A program made the translations under genes and the position numbers. The notes under the pieces are model-generated. The model had not been told where the DNA came from. It saw only the letters and a program-made list of their open reading frames with translations, and did not search any database. DNA of 64,000 nucleotides from Dolichospermum planctonicum (GTDB taxonomy: Bacteria > Cyanobacteriota > Cyanobacteriia > Cyanobacteriales > Nostocaceae): assembly GCF_005402965.1 (NCBI RefSeq), contig NZ_BJCF01000015.1:1-64000 (forward strand), read 5' to 3'. The stretch's first letter is position 1; the number at the start of each line of letters is the position of its first letter. Positions 35,207 to 43,122 of this stretch are shown one piece after another.

Positions 35207-36031
35207 CTAAAAAATGATGCGGGGATGAATAAATTGATAACCAGCATCTTTAAGTTTTTGATTGGATACCCAGGCATTATAGGGGCGGATATTTTTATTA
35301 TTTGCATCCCAAATAACATTAGGTAAATTATTTTTTGTCATCAGATTATCAAGTAATTCTTTATTCGTGAGATGACTATCATCAACAAGATTATAAATAC
35401 CTTCTAAGCGATGTTCACGGGCAAATTCTATAGTACCAACTATATCATCAAGGTGAATCCAATTGGTGATATCTTCGCCATTACCAGCGCGGGTTGTTCC
35501 TGCGGCTCTAGCAAATATTTTTACCAATTCTCTACCAGGTCCATAAATACCGCCTAAACGGAGAATACACACGCGGGTATTTTCATTATTTGCTGATAAT
35601 AATATGTCTTCTGTTTTTCGTAGCAGTTGAGAATTGCGATTAGCTGGTGCTGGTGGACTTTCTTCGTCTACCCATACGCCATTTCTATCTCCATAAATTG
35701 AATAACTACCTGTATATATTACTTGACGAACATTAGGAAATTTGGGAAGTAGAGAAACTAGATTTTTAGCAGTTTCTACATAGGTTTCTTCATAGGAATC
35801 GGCGTTTTTTGCCCCTACACTTAATAAGACAACATTCTGATTTTTTAATACGGCTTTTAACCCTACTAAATCGTTACCTGGAGTGACAATAACTTTGGGT
35901 GCAATTGTTTCTAAAACTGGTATACGTTCTGGGCTAGTTGTGGTGACAGTCAGCAGAAAATTACTGTTTGACTGCCAATATTTGCCAACTGCATAACCTA
36001 CGTAACCACAACCGATGATTGCAATATTCAT
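35207..36031 (-). CDS. NAD(P)-dependent SDR/epimerase-like protein
   Basis: About 274 residues. I place the start at 36031 (MNIAIIGCGYVGYAVGKYW), since the longer form (to 36073) adds only 14 hydrophobic residues. The N-terminal GxGxxG motif is GCGYVG, and the catalytic-type YxxxK is replaced by SIYGD in ...VIYTGSYSIYGDRNG. This is the atypical/extended SDR group related to YeeZ and nucleoside-diphosphate-sugar epimerases. Ends with RPYNAWVSNQKLKDAGYQF. Substrate unknown. Confidence 0.78.
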   Translation of the reverse strand: MNIAIIGCGYVGYAVGKYWQSNSNFLLTVTTTSPERIPVLETIAPKVIVTPGNDLVGLKAVLKNQNVVLLSVGAKNADSYEETYVETAKNLVSLLPKFPNVRQVIYTGSYSIYGDRNGVWVDEESPPAPANRNSQLLRKTEDILLSANNENTRVCILRLGGIYGPGRELVKIFARAAGTTRAGNGEDITNWIHLDDIVGTIEFAREHRLEGIYNLVDDSHLTNKELLDNLMTKNNLPNVIWDANNKNIRPYNAWVSNQKLKDAGYQFIHPRIIF

Positions 36032-36213
36032 GATGTTTAATAGAACTAAAATAAATTCAACTATTTTTAACAATTACCAGTTAATAATTAAATAGTACAG
36101 GAATATGCAAGTTTTTAACTAATGGCTATTAGGTTAACTTTTTATTTCTGCCTATTCATATCTATAACGGTAGGTTGACTTGGTTTTTTGCTTTTTACCC
36201 GCTAGATTTGATT

Positions 36214-36876
36214 TTAGGTATGAATTGTACCATCTGGCATGATCGCTCCGGCTAAGTTAGCACCAATTAATTTTACCAGCAAGCGATCGCCAGAACGAAT
36301 TCTTGCCCCTGTCAAATCAGCGCCCCGCAAATCAGCCCCGCTGAAATCCGCACCAACCAAATTTGCCGAGCGTAAATTTGCCTCTCTTAAATCTGCTAAA
36401 AGTAAGTTAGCTCTAAATAAATTGGCTTCTGACAAATTCGCACCTCTCAAAATCACTTTGTGCATAAAAGTATCACTGAGATTAGACCTGCTTAAATTAG
36501 CATAACTCAAGTTTCTTCCTGATAAGTCCCGATTACTCAAGTTAGCGCGACTAAAATCTTTACCACTCAAATCTGAATTTGGCTGTGGTTGTTGATAGGT
36601 TGTTTTTGGTGAGTAAGAGTAAGTTTTGGATGGTTTATCTGGTTGAGAATTAGGGGAAAGCGGCTGTTTATCTCCTAAAGAGCGCAATTTATCCCGCGCC
36701 ATATTCAATGATTTCAGCTTTTCCTGAGCTTTGTGCTGTAAACGCAGATTGTCTTTTGGGAGGCGGTCTGGGTGCCAAACAAACACTAAATCTTTATAAG
36801 CCTGATTTATTTCTTCCAGTGTGGCCCCCGGCTCTAATTCCAAGATTCTGTAGTACCGCTCCAATTCGCTCGTCAT
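36214..36876 (-). CDS. DnaJ N-terminal domain fused to pentapeptide repeats
   Basis: A 220-residue protein: residues 1-65 form a J domain (YYRILELEPGATLEEINQAY, WHPDRLP with HPD), a Ser/Pro/Gln linker (70-100), and about 100 residues of pentapeptide repeats of the ANL[S/R]xA type (LSGRNLSYANLSRSN...). Pentapeptide repeats form a beta-helix. The combination suggests recruitment of DnaK to a particular client or surface. It has an inverted repeat upstream (36907-36938). Confidence 0.9.
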   Translation of the reverse strand: MTSELERYYRILELEPGATLEEINQAYKDLVFVWHPDRLPKDNLRLQHKAQEKLKSLNMARDKLRSLGDKQPLSPNSQPDKPSKTYSYSPKTTYQQPQPNSDLSGKDFSRANLSNRDLSGRNLSYANLSRSNLSDTFMHKVILRGANLSEANLFRANLLLADLREANLRSANLVGADFSGADLRGADLTGARIRSGDRLLVKLIGANLAGAIMPDGTIHT

Positions 36877-36906
36877 GATATATTAGTGAAGATGAAGATA
36901 ATAATT

Positions 36907-36938
36907 GAACAAATGATGGGTTATGCAGTCATTTGTTC
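36907..36938. promoter_or_regulatory. Perfect inverted repeat upstream of the DnaJ-pentapeptide gene
   Basis: GAACAAATGA (36907-36916) and TCATTTGTTC (36929-36938) are perfect 10-bp arms around a 12-base spacer, about 30 bases upstream of the gene start. It could be a dimeric operator or a leader hairpin. The remaining gap to 37175 has a weak TTG-start frame (36949-37164, plus) that I do not support as a gene. Confidence 0.35.
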
Positions 36939-37174
36939 AGTATAACGATTGATTGCTGCTGCTATCGGCATGGAATTGAACAAACTATTCAACCCACTGG
37001 CGGAAATTGTACCAGGAAGCGTCAGCAATGCCCTGAACTTATTTAGGGTTGGGAAAAAAAGTATTTTTGCGGACTTTAGGAGTCAACAGGGAAATGTGAG
37101 AATTTTTGAGAATCCTCGAAAATTTGATCCAGTGTATTTAAAATCAATGAACTACAACATTTAAAAACAAAGTC

Positions 37175-37666
37175 TTATCTGATCAATCCATTTCGCCAGC
37201 GACCAATGGCTTGCAAATATGCTACAACGGGGACGCGGTAGACCTCAATCACAATCCAAACAATAATTGCTAAGTGCGACAAAAAAGTTAATACTGTCCA
37301 AATCAATGGAATCCAGGTGAAAAAATCATCAGCCGCAGGGGGAAAACAATATACCGTAATACCTATCAAAGTTGTAGGTAAAATGACAAAAGCAATGGCA
37401 GCTAAACTATAACCCCAACCTAATTCCACACCTAATAATTGAGCTTGAGTCCACTTAAATCCATTCCAATGCCAAACTAATGGTGGTTCTCTAGAAGGCA
37501 TTTTCACTTGCTGTAGTTCCAAATTGACCGTAAGAATTTCGTGGCAAAAATCACAGCACATAGCCTCCATCATTGGCATTTGCGAAATTTTACCAATACG
37601 ACATACTGGACATGGATAATCTTCTTGAAAGTTTAAAGATTTTGATCTAATTGGGGAATTGTCCAT
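37175..37666 (-). CDS. Zinc-ribbon membrane protein, hypothetical
   Basis: A 163-residue protein. Near the N-terminus two CxxC pairs (CPVC near 19 and CCDFCHE near 37-43) form a zinc ribbon. After a linker, two transmembrane helices follow (about 85-108, LGWGYSLAAIAFVILPTTLI, and about 120-145). Family not recognised, but cyanobacterial zinc-ribbon membrane proteins are common. It sits between the DnaJ gene and the amino-acid transporter ATPases. Confidence 0.6.
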   Translation of the reverse strand: MDNSPIRSKSLNFQEDYPCPVCRIGKISQMPMMEAMCCDFCHEILTVNLELQQVKMPSREPPLVWHWNGFKWTQAQLLGVELGWGYSLAAIAFVILPTTLIGITVYCFPPAADDFFTWIPLIWTVLTFLSHLAIIVWIVIEVYRVPVVAYLQAIGRWRNGLIR

Positions 37667-37712
37667 GATTAAACTACTCTTTTTTCAACTTTCCTATGAT
37701 CTTATCTATTCC

Positions 37713-38453
37713 CTACCCTAAATAAGCCTGTTTAACTTTTTCATCTTTAATTAAATCTGAGGCTGCACCTGTTAAAATCATAGAACCTGCTTCTAATACA
37801 TAGCCTCGGTCTGCAATTTTCAAAGCTAAATTAGCATTTTGTTCAACTAATAAAATCGTAACTCCTGTTGTTCGTAAATTCTGAATAATTGTAAAAATTT
37901 CTTTAACAATCCCAGGGGCTAAACCTAAACTGGGTTCATCTAAAAGTAAGAGTTTTGGTCTACTCATTAAAGCCCGTGCAATAGCTAACATTTGTTGTTC
38001 TCCACCGCTGAGAGTTCCTGCTAATTGATTGCGTCTTTGTGCTAACCGAGGAAATAGATCAAATTGCTGAGAAATATCTGTTTTAATGTTTTTATCTCCA
38101 CGCACATAAGCCCCCAACATTAAGTTATCAAAAACCGTTTGTTTGGCTAAAATTCTCCGCCCTTCTGGACAATGGGCTAAACCAAGTTTTAACATTTCAT
38201 GGCCTTGACGACGATTGATATTTCGTCCTTGATAAATAATATTTCCACTTTGGGGATTTAGCATTTTAGAAATTGCTTTTAATGTGGTAGTTTTACCAGC
38301 ACCATTTGCACCAACTAGGGTGACTACTTCACCTTTTTTAATAGTTAAATTAACTTTTTTTAAGGCTTGAATACCACCATAACTGACATTGATTTCTTGT
38401 AGATCTAAGATGATTTCCCTGGTTAATTGATGTTGATCTGTGTTCATTATCAT
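37713..38453 (-). CDS. livF: Branched-chain/neutral amino-acid ABC transporter ATPase (LivF type)
   Basis: A 246-residue ATPase for a LivFGHMK-type importer. Walker A GANGAGKTT, signature LSGGEQQM, Walker B LLLLDEPSLGLAP and the H-loop region EQNANLAL are complete. LivF-like features: CPEGRRI and VFDNLMLGAYVRGD. Its start overlaps the livG stop by four bases (ATGA-type coupling at 38450-38453). In cyanobacteria this transporter corresponds to the Nat system N-I for neutral amino acids; which Nat subunit is which I cannot assign. Confidence 0.93.
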   Translation of the reverse strand: MIMNTDQHQLTREIILDLQEINVSYGGIQALKKVNLTIKKGEVVTLVGANGAGKTTTLKAISKMLNPQSGNIIYQGRNINRRQGHEMLKLGLAHCPEGRRILAKQTVFDNLMLGAYVRGDKNIKTDISQQFDLFPRLAQRRNQLAGTLSGGEQQMLAIARALMSRPKLLLLDEPSLGLAPGIVKEIFTIIQNLRTTGVTILLVEQNANLALKIADRGYVLEAGSMILTGAASDLIKDEKVKQAYLG

Positions 38454-39208
38454 TCATTCCCTAAATAAGCGGCAATTACCTTTGGATTGTTTCTAATCAG
38501 AGATGGTTTATCCAAAGCTATTAACTGTCCAAAATCTAAAACTGCAATCCGATCACACAATCCCATAACTAATGGTACATGATGTTCAATTATAATAATA
38601 GTGAAATGAAAGCGATCGCGCAAATCTCGAATAAATTCACTCAATTGCTGTTTTTCGTTAAGGTTCATTCCGGCCGCAGGTTCATCTAAAAGTAAAATTT
38701 GCGGTTCTAAAGCTAAAGCCCGGGCAATTTCTAGACGACGTTGATCACCATAGGCTAAATTTTTAGCTTTTTCTTCGGTGCGATTATCTAAACCAATTAA
38801 TGTTAATAATTCTAAGGCTTTTTGTCTACTGTTTTCCTCCTCCTTGACTGCTAATGGTAAACCTAACACTCCTGTAATAATATTGCTGTGAGTGTGTAAA
38901 TGTCTGGCAATAATTACATTATCTAATACCGATAATTCCCCAAATAAGCGAATATTTTGAAATGTTCTCGCAATTCCTAAACCCGCAATTTGATGAGGTG
39001 GTAATTGAGAAATTACTCGACCTTGATAAATTAATTCACCACTAGAAGGAGGAATTAAACCAGTAATTAAATTAAATAGTGTAGTTTTACCAGCGCCGTT
39101 AGGTCCAATGAAGCCAAAAATCTCTCCCTGATTAACAGAAAAAGATAGATTATTGACTGCGACTACACCACCAAAACGACGGGTTAATTCTTTTGCTGTT
39201 AACATCAT
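38450..39208 (-). CDS. livG: Branched-chain/neutral amino-acid ABC transporter ATPase (LivG type)
   Basis: A 252-residue ATPase. Walker A GPNGAGKTTLF, signature region LAYGDQRRLEIARAL, Walker B ILLLDEPAAGMN and IEHHVPLVMGLCDR match LivG. LivG-type length and the PPHQIAGLGIARTFQNIRLF segment agree. Second ATPase of the importer, coupled with livF by a four-base overlap and 77 bases after livM. Confidence 0.93.
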   Translation of the reverse strand: MMLTAKELTRRFGGVVAVNNLSFSVNQGEIFGFIGPNGAGKTTLFNLITGLIPPSSGELIYQGRVISQLPPHQIAGLGIARTFQNIRLFGELSVLDNVIIARHLHTHSNIITGVLGLPLAVKEEENSRQKALELLTLIGLDNRTEEKAKNLAYGDQRRLEIARALALEPQILLLDEPAAGMNLNEKQQLSEFIRDLRDRFHFTIIIIEHHVPLVMGLCDRIAVLDFGQLIALDKPSLIRNNPKVIAAYLGNE

Positions 39209-39285
39209 CTTAACTATGATTTATGTGATTTAAGTTCAAAAAAGGTGAAATTGTCAAGTTTGTTTGAGAAAATACTTTTTCAATG

Positions 39286-40269
39286 TTAAGGATTTCCCTT
39301 TTTCCCCTTCCCTCTTTTAGCGGTAATTGAAAATTGACAGATTCTTAGCTTTAGCTGCTTAAAAATATCAGGAGTGACTAAACCTTGGGGAAAAAATATT
39401 GTACCAATGACAATTAACAAACCAAAAATAATTAATCTGCCATCTCGTAAAAAATGGGCAAACCAATCAGGTAAACCACCTGTATCAGCGAGATTTCTTA
39501 ATACTTCTGGTAAAGCTGTAAATACCATTCCTCCTAATACTGCGCCTAAAAAACTTCTAGAACCACCAATTAACACATAAGTCAAGTAAATAATACTAGC
39601 ATCAAAAGTACCTTGACGGGCATTCCAAGTATTCAGAAAATGGGCGCTAATTGCGCCAACTACCCCGGCTAAAATTGAACCCAAGGTAAAGGCTAAAACT
39701 TTATAATAGGTGGGGTTAATTCCCATTGCTCCCGCTGCTAATTCATCTTCACGGATAGCAATAAAAGCTCGGCCAATACGAATACGTTCTAGACGATAAA
39801 TCACCACCATACTGATAATTAATAAAGGTAAAGCAATCCATAAATATTCTATTGGTGTTTGGAAAGGTTGGGGAATACCAAAAATACCAACTGCACCACC
39901 TGTGATCTCTAAATTTAAAGATATCACCCGCAAAACTTCCACAAAAGCAATGGTAGCAATTGCTAAATAAATTCCTCGCAATCTTAAAGCGGGAACTCCC
40001 ACGGCTACACCTAATAAACCGGAAATAATTCCAGCAATTAACATCTCAAATAATAAGATATGAATTGGGAGTAAATCACTATTAGAGATATTAGATATAA
40101 AAACTTTAGTAGAAAAAATGGCGGCAATATATCCACCTATAGCATAAAATCCCGGACTAGCTAAAGATAATTGTCCGGTCATTAATGGCAGGTAAAGTGA
40201 TAGTCCCAGCAGTGAACCTAAGACCATTGAGACAATTAAAGAGCCGTAAGTAGAAAAAAATTCAGCCAT
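39286..40269 (-). CDS. livM: Branched-chain/neutral amino-acid ABC permease (LivM type)
   Basis: A 327-residue permease with about nine membrane helices, typical of LivM: LSLYLPLMTGQLSLASPGFYAIGGYIAA and GVAVGVPALRLRGIYLAIATIAFVEVLR, the cytoplasmic loop RIGRAFIAIREDELAAGAMGIN that contacts the ATPase, and YVLIGGSRSFLGAVLGG. It is the first gene of the downstream half of the operon; the upstream half (permease livH and the binding protein) is 2.85 kb away on the same strand. Confidence 0.93.
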   Translation of the reverse strand: MAEFFSTYGSLIVSMVLGSLLGLSLYLPLMTGQLSLASPGFYAIGGYIAAIFSTKVFISNISNSDLLPIHILLFEMLIAGIISGLLGVAVGVPALRLRGIYLAIATIAFVEVLRVISLNLEITGGAVGIFGIPQPFQTPIEYLWIALPLLIISMVVIYRLERIRIGRAFIAIREDELAAGAMGINPTYYKVLAFTLGSILAGVVGAISAHFLNTWNARQGTFDASIIYLTYVLIGGSRSFLGAVLGGMVFTALPEVLRNLADTGGLPDWFAHFLRDGRLIIFGLLIVIGTIFFPQGLVTPDIFKQLKLRICQFSITAKRGKGKKGNP

Positions 40270-40437
40270 ATTTTGGTGTGGGAAACATTTTGCATTTTAT
40301 AGTTAGTATACATCAATCTTGTACCTCATTGACTGACAATATGCTGTATTAAGAAGCATTTATCCACCAATTTCGCAAAGGATGATTTTTTGGAGGTTGA
40401 TAATGTGCTTTAATTCTAATTGCATTGAGTACATTAT

Positions 40438-40620
40438 TTAATAATAAATGATTAACACTTTGATGCGACGTTCTCCTTTTTCAATAGCGATCATGGTGGT
40501 GCGTGCAGCGTCAATAATTTTGGCTGCATCCGCTTGAGTCATGTTGCATTTTTTACGCGCTTGTTGGAGGAGTTCTCCTAATGTCCGCAGATAAATGTTA
40601 TCCAGGATGTTGGTAGTCAT
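40438..40620 (-). pseudogene. Truncated XRE-type HTH gene
   Basis: 60 residues. Residues about 15-52 form a helix-turn-helix (LGELLQQARKKCNMTQADAAKI and TTMIAIEKGERRIK), typical of short XRE antitoxins. The frame then runs into VLIIYY and stops at 40438, where relatives continue for 20-40 residues with ANELIKLA-like sequence. The partner (usually an ImmA/IrrE peptidase) is missing. I read it as a 3'-truncated regulator left in the insert. Confidence 0.6.
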
Positions 40621-40632
40621 GATGTTTCTTTG

Positions 40633-40677
40633 ATAATGTCAGGTAATAATTATATTAATTTAGCTATAATGTCAGGT
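40633..40677. promoter_or_regulatory. Direct repeats ATAATGTCAGGT
   Basis: ATAATGTCAGGT occurs at 40633-40644 and again at 40666-40677, 33 bases apart (three helical turns), directly upstream of the truncated XRE gene (start 40620). These are good candidate binding sites for that HTH protein. Confidence 0.45.
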
Positions 40678-40718
40678 TTTAATATAGTTGACAAATAGAT
40701 TACTTGTTAATATTATAG

Positions 40719-40739
40719 TTACAAGTGCATCACTTGTAA
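40719..40739. promoter_or_regulatory. Perfect palindrome TTACAAGTG-CAT-CACTTGTAA
   Basis: Perfect 9-bp arms with a three-base centre (21 bases), about 74 bases upstream of the ATG of the RHH gene at 40813. Part of it, TTAC..GTTA, is echoed at 40699-40709. It is a natural operator candidate for the ribbon-helix-helix protein, which would then autoregulate its operon. Confidence 0.5.
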
Positions 40740-40812
40740 ATACTTTAATTCATTATTAGTCTGATTGACTAATAAGAACGATAATTTAGGAGTAGTGAAT
40801 CATGGGTTAGAT

Positions 40813-40980
40813 ATGCCTTCCAAAAAACCGCAAATGACAATTCGCATAGAAGAAGATGAATATAAATACTTAGAAGATTGGGCTGCTAGAGAGTTTCTCA
40901 GTGTTCCTCAATTAGCTAAGGTGATTGTCAAGAGAGCGATCGCCCAAAATAAAAAATCTCAACAAGTAGAATCACCATGA
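40813..40980 (+). CDS. Ribbon-helix-helix (CopG/Arc-like) protein
   Basis: 55 residues from ATG 40813 (MPSKKPQMTIRIEEDEYKYL); a TTG at 40765 would add 16 residues. The start MTIRIEEDEYKYLEDWAAREF and the two helices up to VIVKRAI fit a minimal ribbon-helix-helix DNA-binding protein. Its stop overlaps the next ATG by four bases (ATGA). It probably represses its own three-gene operon through the palindrome at 40719-40739. Confidence 0.65.
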   Translation: MPSKKPQMTIRIEEDEYKYLEDWAAREFLSVPQLAKVIVKRAIAQNKKSQQVESP

Positions 40981-41159
40981 CAGAGGAAGAAAAAATTTCC
41001 AGACACGCAGCTACAGACAGAGATAAATGTCAAGAAATGGCTGATAAATACGGATGGGAATTATTGAAAGTAGAACCTACTAATAATAAAATTCTCAAAG
41101 TTGATTGTGTGTTTGAAGGTGAAACAGAATTTCCTAATGATCATGAGGAATCAAAATGA
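40977..41159 (+). CDS. Small acidic protein, unknown, operon middle gene
   Basis: A 60-residue protein starting inside the stop of the RHH gene (ATGA) and itself overlapping the next start (ATGA at 41156). The sequence (MTEEEKISRHAATDRDKCQE... LLKVEPTNN) resembles short domains that precede larger effectors; no family is recognised. The strict coupling of all three genes supports that it is translated. Confidence 0.55.
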   Translation: MTEEEKISRHAATDRDKCQEMADKYGWELLKVEPTNNKILKVDCVFEGETEFPNDHEESK

Positions 41160-41536
41160 GTAAATATATTATTTTTAAAGCAGATAAAGGACAGTTAAAA
41201 AACTGGAAAAAAATGTTACTATCTCATACTGGAGCTTGTACTAATATCCTAGCTGAACATTATGATGGTTCTAAAAAACCTATTCCCGAACCAGGTTATA
41301 GACTCAAGGAATTTAGTCAAATTGAAGAATATGTAGATTCTGAATTTCCAGGTGCAAGTACACATTATAGAATTGGTGATTGGGAGGTTTCCAAGGTAGA
41401 AGAATATGTACCAGATTTACCTCTGGGTACTTTTGAATCAGTAGTTATTTGTTATTGTCGTTATTCCCCAGTAAATACCCCATTAAAACCATTACCAAAA
41501 ATCCAAGTATCCCCTAGTCTTAAAATAGAAGCGTGA
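41156..41536 (+). CDS. Operon third gene, unknown 126-residue protein
   Basis: A 126-residue protein of unknown family; mostly polar with beta-strand-like segments (YIIFKADKGQLKNWKK, THYRIGDWEVSKVEEYV, FESVVICYCRYSP) and no membrane helix. It is the last gene of the RHH operon. Nothing in the sequence points to an enzyme. Given the regulator in front, it may be a stress or plasmid-type accessory protein. Confidence 0.55.
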   Translation: MSKYIIFKADKGQLKNWKKMLLSHTGACTNILAEHYDGSKKPIPEPGYRLKEFSQIEEYVDSEFPGASTHYRIGDWEVSKVEEYVPDLPLGTFESVVICYCRYSPVNTPLKPLPKIQVSPSLKIEA

Positions 41537-41963
41537 ATAGAAACCTGTGGGAAATTGTAGGTAAATGAAAGAGGCATTTTCATGTAAATCTCCCACATTT
41601 CGATTTTATTTTCTGAAAAGTAATAGTTTTCAAATATATTGCTCATCATATTAATTACACTGTAGCTAAAATCTCAAAGTTTTTACCCAATTCAGTAGTG
41701 TAATTAATTTTCAATATTTATTTTTAAAATGCGTTTTGGAATAGTATTAAATTCTCCTTCTCCTCTAGGAAATAATGGTAAGTAGTTTCTTTGTTCACGA
41801 GAATATTCGTAAAATGATTATATGCTATATTCGATTAACCTCATTGAAGTTTGCATAATTATTGATATCATTGATTATACAGACAAAACCCACCGAATTT
41901 ACAATTAAGCAAAAGGTGGGTTAAAAAACTTAATTTGTTTTAGCAAATTCTCTTCGCAATTAA
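41537..41963. other. Intergenic region with an end-of-gene hairpin
   Basis: About 427 AT-rich bases between the RHH operon and the Rpn-family nuclease (convergent). I see no gene. The hairpin AACCCACC/GGTGGGTT at 41887-41922, followed by A-rich sequence, probably terminates transcription from one or both sides. Confidence 0.55.
41887..41922. terminator. Bidirectional terminator-like hairpin
   Basis: AACCCACC (41887-41894) pairs with GGTGGGTT (41915-41922), with A-runs after the right arm and a T-rich stretch on the other strand. It sits 42 bases from the stop of the minus-strand Rpn gene. Confidence 0.55.
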
Positions 41964-42938
41964 TTATTTAGATATTGTCAATTCCAAAGTCTGTTTAAAA
42001 TCATCCACAGAATTAACTGTTACAGCCAATTTCAACATTTCATCTAAAATAGATAAATTAGAAATCTGAGATAGAGATACTATAATCTCTAAAGAAACCT
42101 CACCAAATCGAGTTTGCAAAACAGTTTTGATGTAATCACGAGCATTTTGTAATGCACCAATTTCCTTACCAATCTCTTTACCGCGTTCTATTGCCATTTC
42201 TTCTGTAGGACTGATAAAAGGCATTTTTCTTTCCTCCTCTAAACTGTTAAGTTGATTTAGTAACTTTTGCTGTAATTGCCCAGGTAAAGTCATCATTTTG
42301 TCAATGATTTTAAAGAGTTTAACAATTTGTTCTTTTGTTAAGCCTCTATCATAAAGTCCGCGAATTAATGTCCATTTCCATTGCTCCCGTTCTGATAAAT
42401 TACCAGTGGTTGCTTTAGTTTTCAAATGTGCCATTACTATGATAGCAAATGGATTATCACTAGCTTCTAATTCCTGCCAGCGAGATTCATAGTCCAGTAG
42501 TTTAGCAATGGGAAATTTCAGACTAACTTCACACCCTCCAAGGGAATAACCATAAGCACTAGGTCGCCAATTATGCCTTTCATCACCTAGAACGGCGAGA
42601 CTAATTACAGGTTTGTGATATAAATCAAAGGAACGGTAATTATAAATATACATCCGTTCACCAAAATATACTTCATATTGACTTTGAATTTCAACATGAA
42701 TTAATATCCAAACTTCTCGTTTATCCAGTAACCAAACTTGATAAAGTTGGTCAGCAATACGTTTTTCTGTTTCTGATGAAGCCGTAATCTCCTGTAGTTC
42801 TTTATCAAGGGACTGAGGCGTTTGTGTCCAATCAATTAATTGATGGACTTCGGGAAAAAAGAAGGTTAAGAAGCTTTCAAAATACTCCGTTAATGCTTCT
42901 TTCCAAGATTCATCATAATTAGCAGTTACTTCTTTCAT
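41964..42938 (-). CDS. Rpn-family putative nuclease/transposase
   Basis: About 324 residues from ATG 42938 (MKEVTANYDESWKEALTEYF). Belongs to the Rpn/PD-(D/E)XK transposase-like group, common in cyanobacteria: FTFFFPEVHQLIDW, VWLLDKREVWILIHVEIQSQYE (the D...ExQ core), MYIYNYRSFDLY, and a C-terminal DUF4351-like helical segment ending RDYIKTVLQTRFGEV. Usual length is about 280-330. Family members promote recombination in E. coli. The region directly upstream of the start is a MITE-like repeat, so the leader comes from that element. Confidence 0.85.
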   Translation of the reverse strand: MKEVTANYDESWKEALTEYFESFLTFFFPEVHQLIDWTQTPQSLDKELQEITASSETEKRIADQLYQVWLLDKREVWILIHVEIQSQYEVYFGERMYIYNYRSFDLYHKPVISLAVLGDERHNWRPSAYGYSLGGCEVSLKFPIAKLLDYESRWQELEASDNPFAIIVMAHLKTKATTGNLSEREQWKWTLIRGLYDRGLTKEQIVKLFKIIDKMMTLPGQLQQKLLNQLNSLEEERKMPFISPTEEMAIERGKEIGKEIGALQNARDYIKTVLQTRFGEVSLEIIVSLSQISNLSILDEMLKLAVTVNSVDDFKQTLELTISK

Positions 42939-43050
42939 AAGTAGGTTGGCGTTAAAAATTGTCGTTATGACAAGGGAACAGGGAACTCTTAACTGGGAAC
43001 AGGTTTTGGGCAACTTTACTTTTCGTTACTTATGTCGGTTTTTTTCCGTT
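42939..43050. repeat. MITE-like element, short copy
   Basis: Starts AAGTAGGTTGGCGTTAAAAA and continues TTGTCGTTATGACAAGGGAACAGG; ends with ACTTTACTTTTCGTTACTTATG and a T-run, CCGTT. The same two ends frame the heptamer array at 52149-52494. Here the central part is short. The right end is degenerate. Confidence 0.75.
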
Positions 43051-43122
43051 CACTTTCATAACAAAGATTCCTGATAGCTAAATTACTCTAATTTCTGTAT
43101 TTCCTTAGAGGATGTTTTAATT

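Noticed and set aside
36949-37164. Plus-strand 71-residue frame with TTG start
   Set aside because: No RBS, no family, and between oppositely placed genes; unlikely coding.
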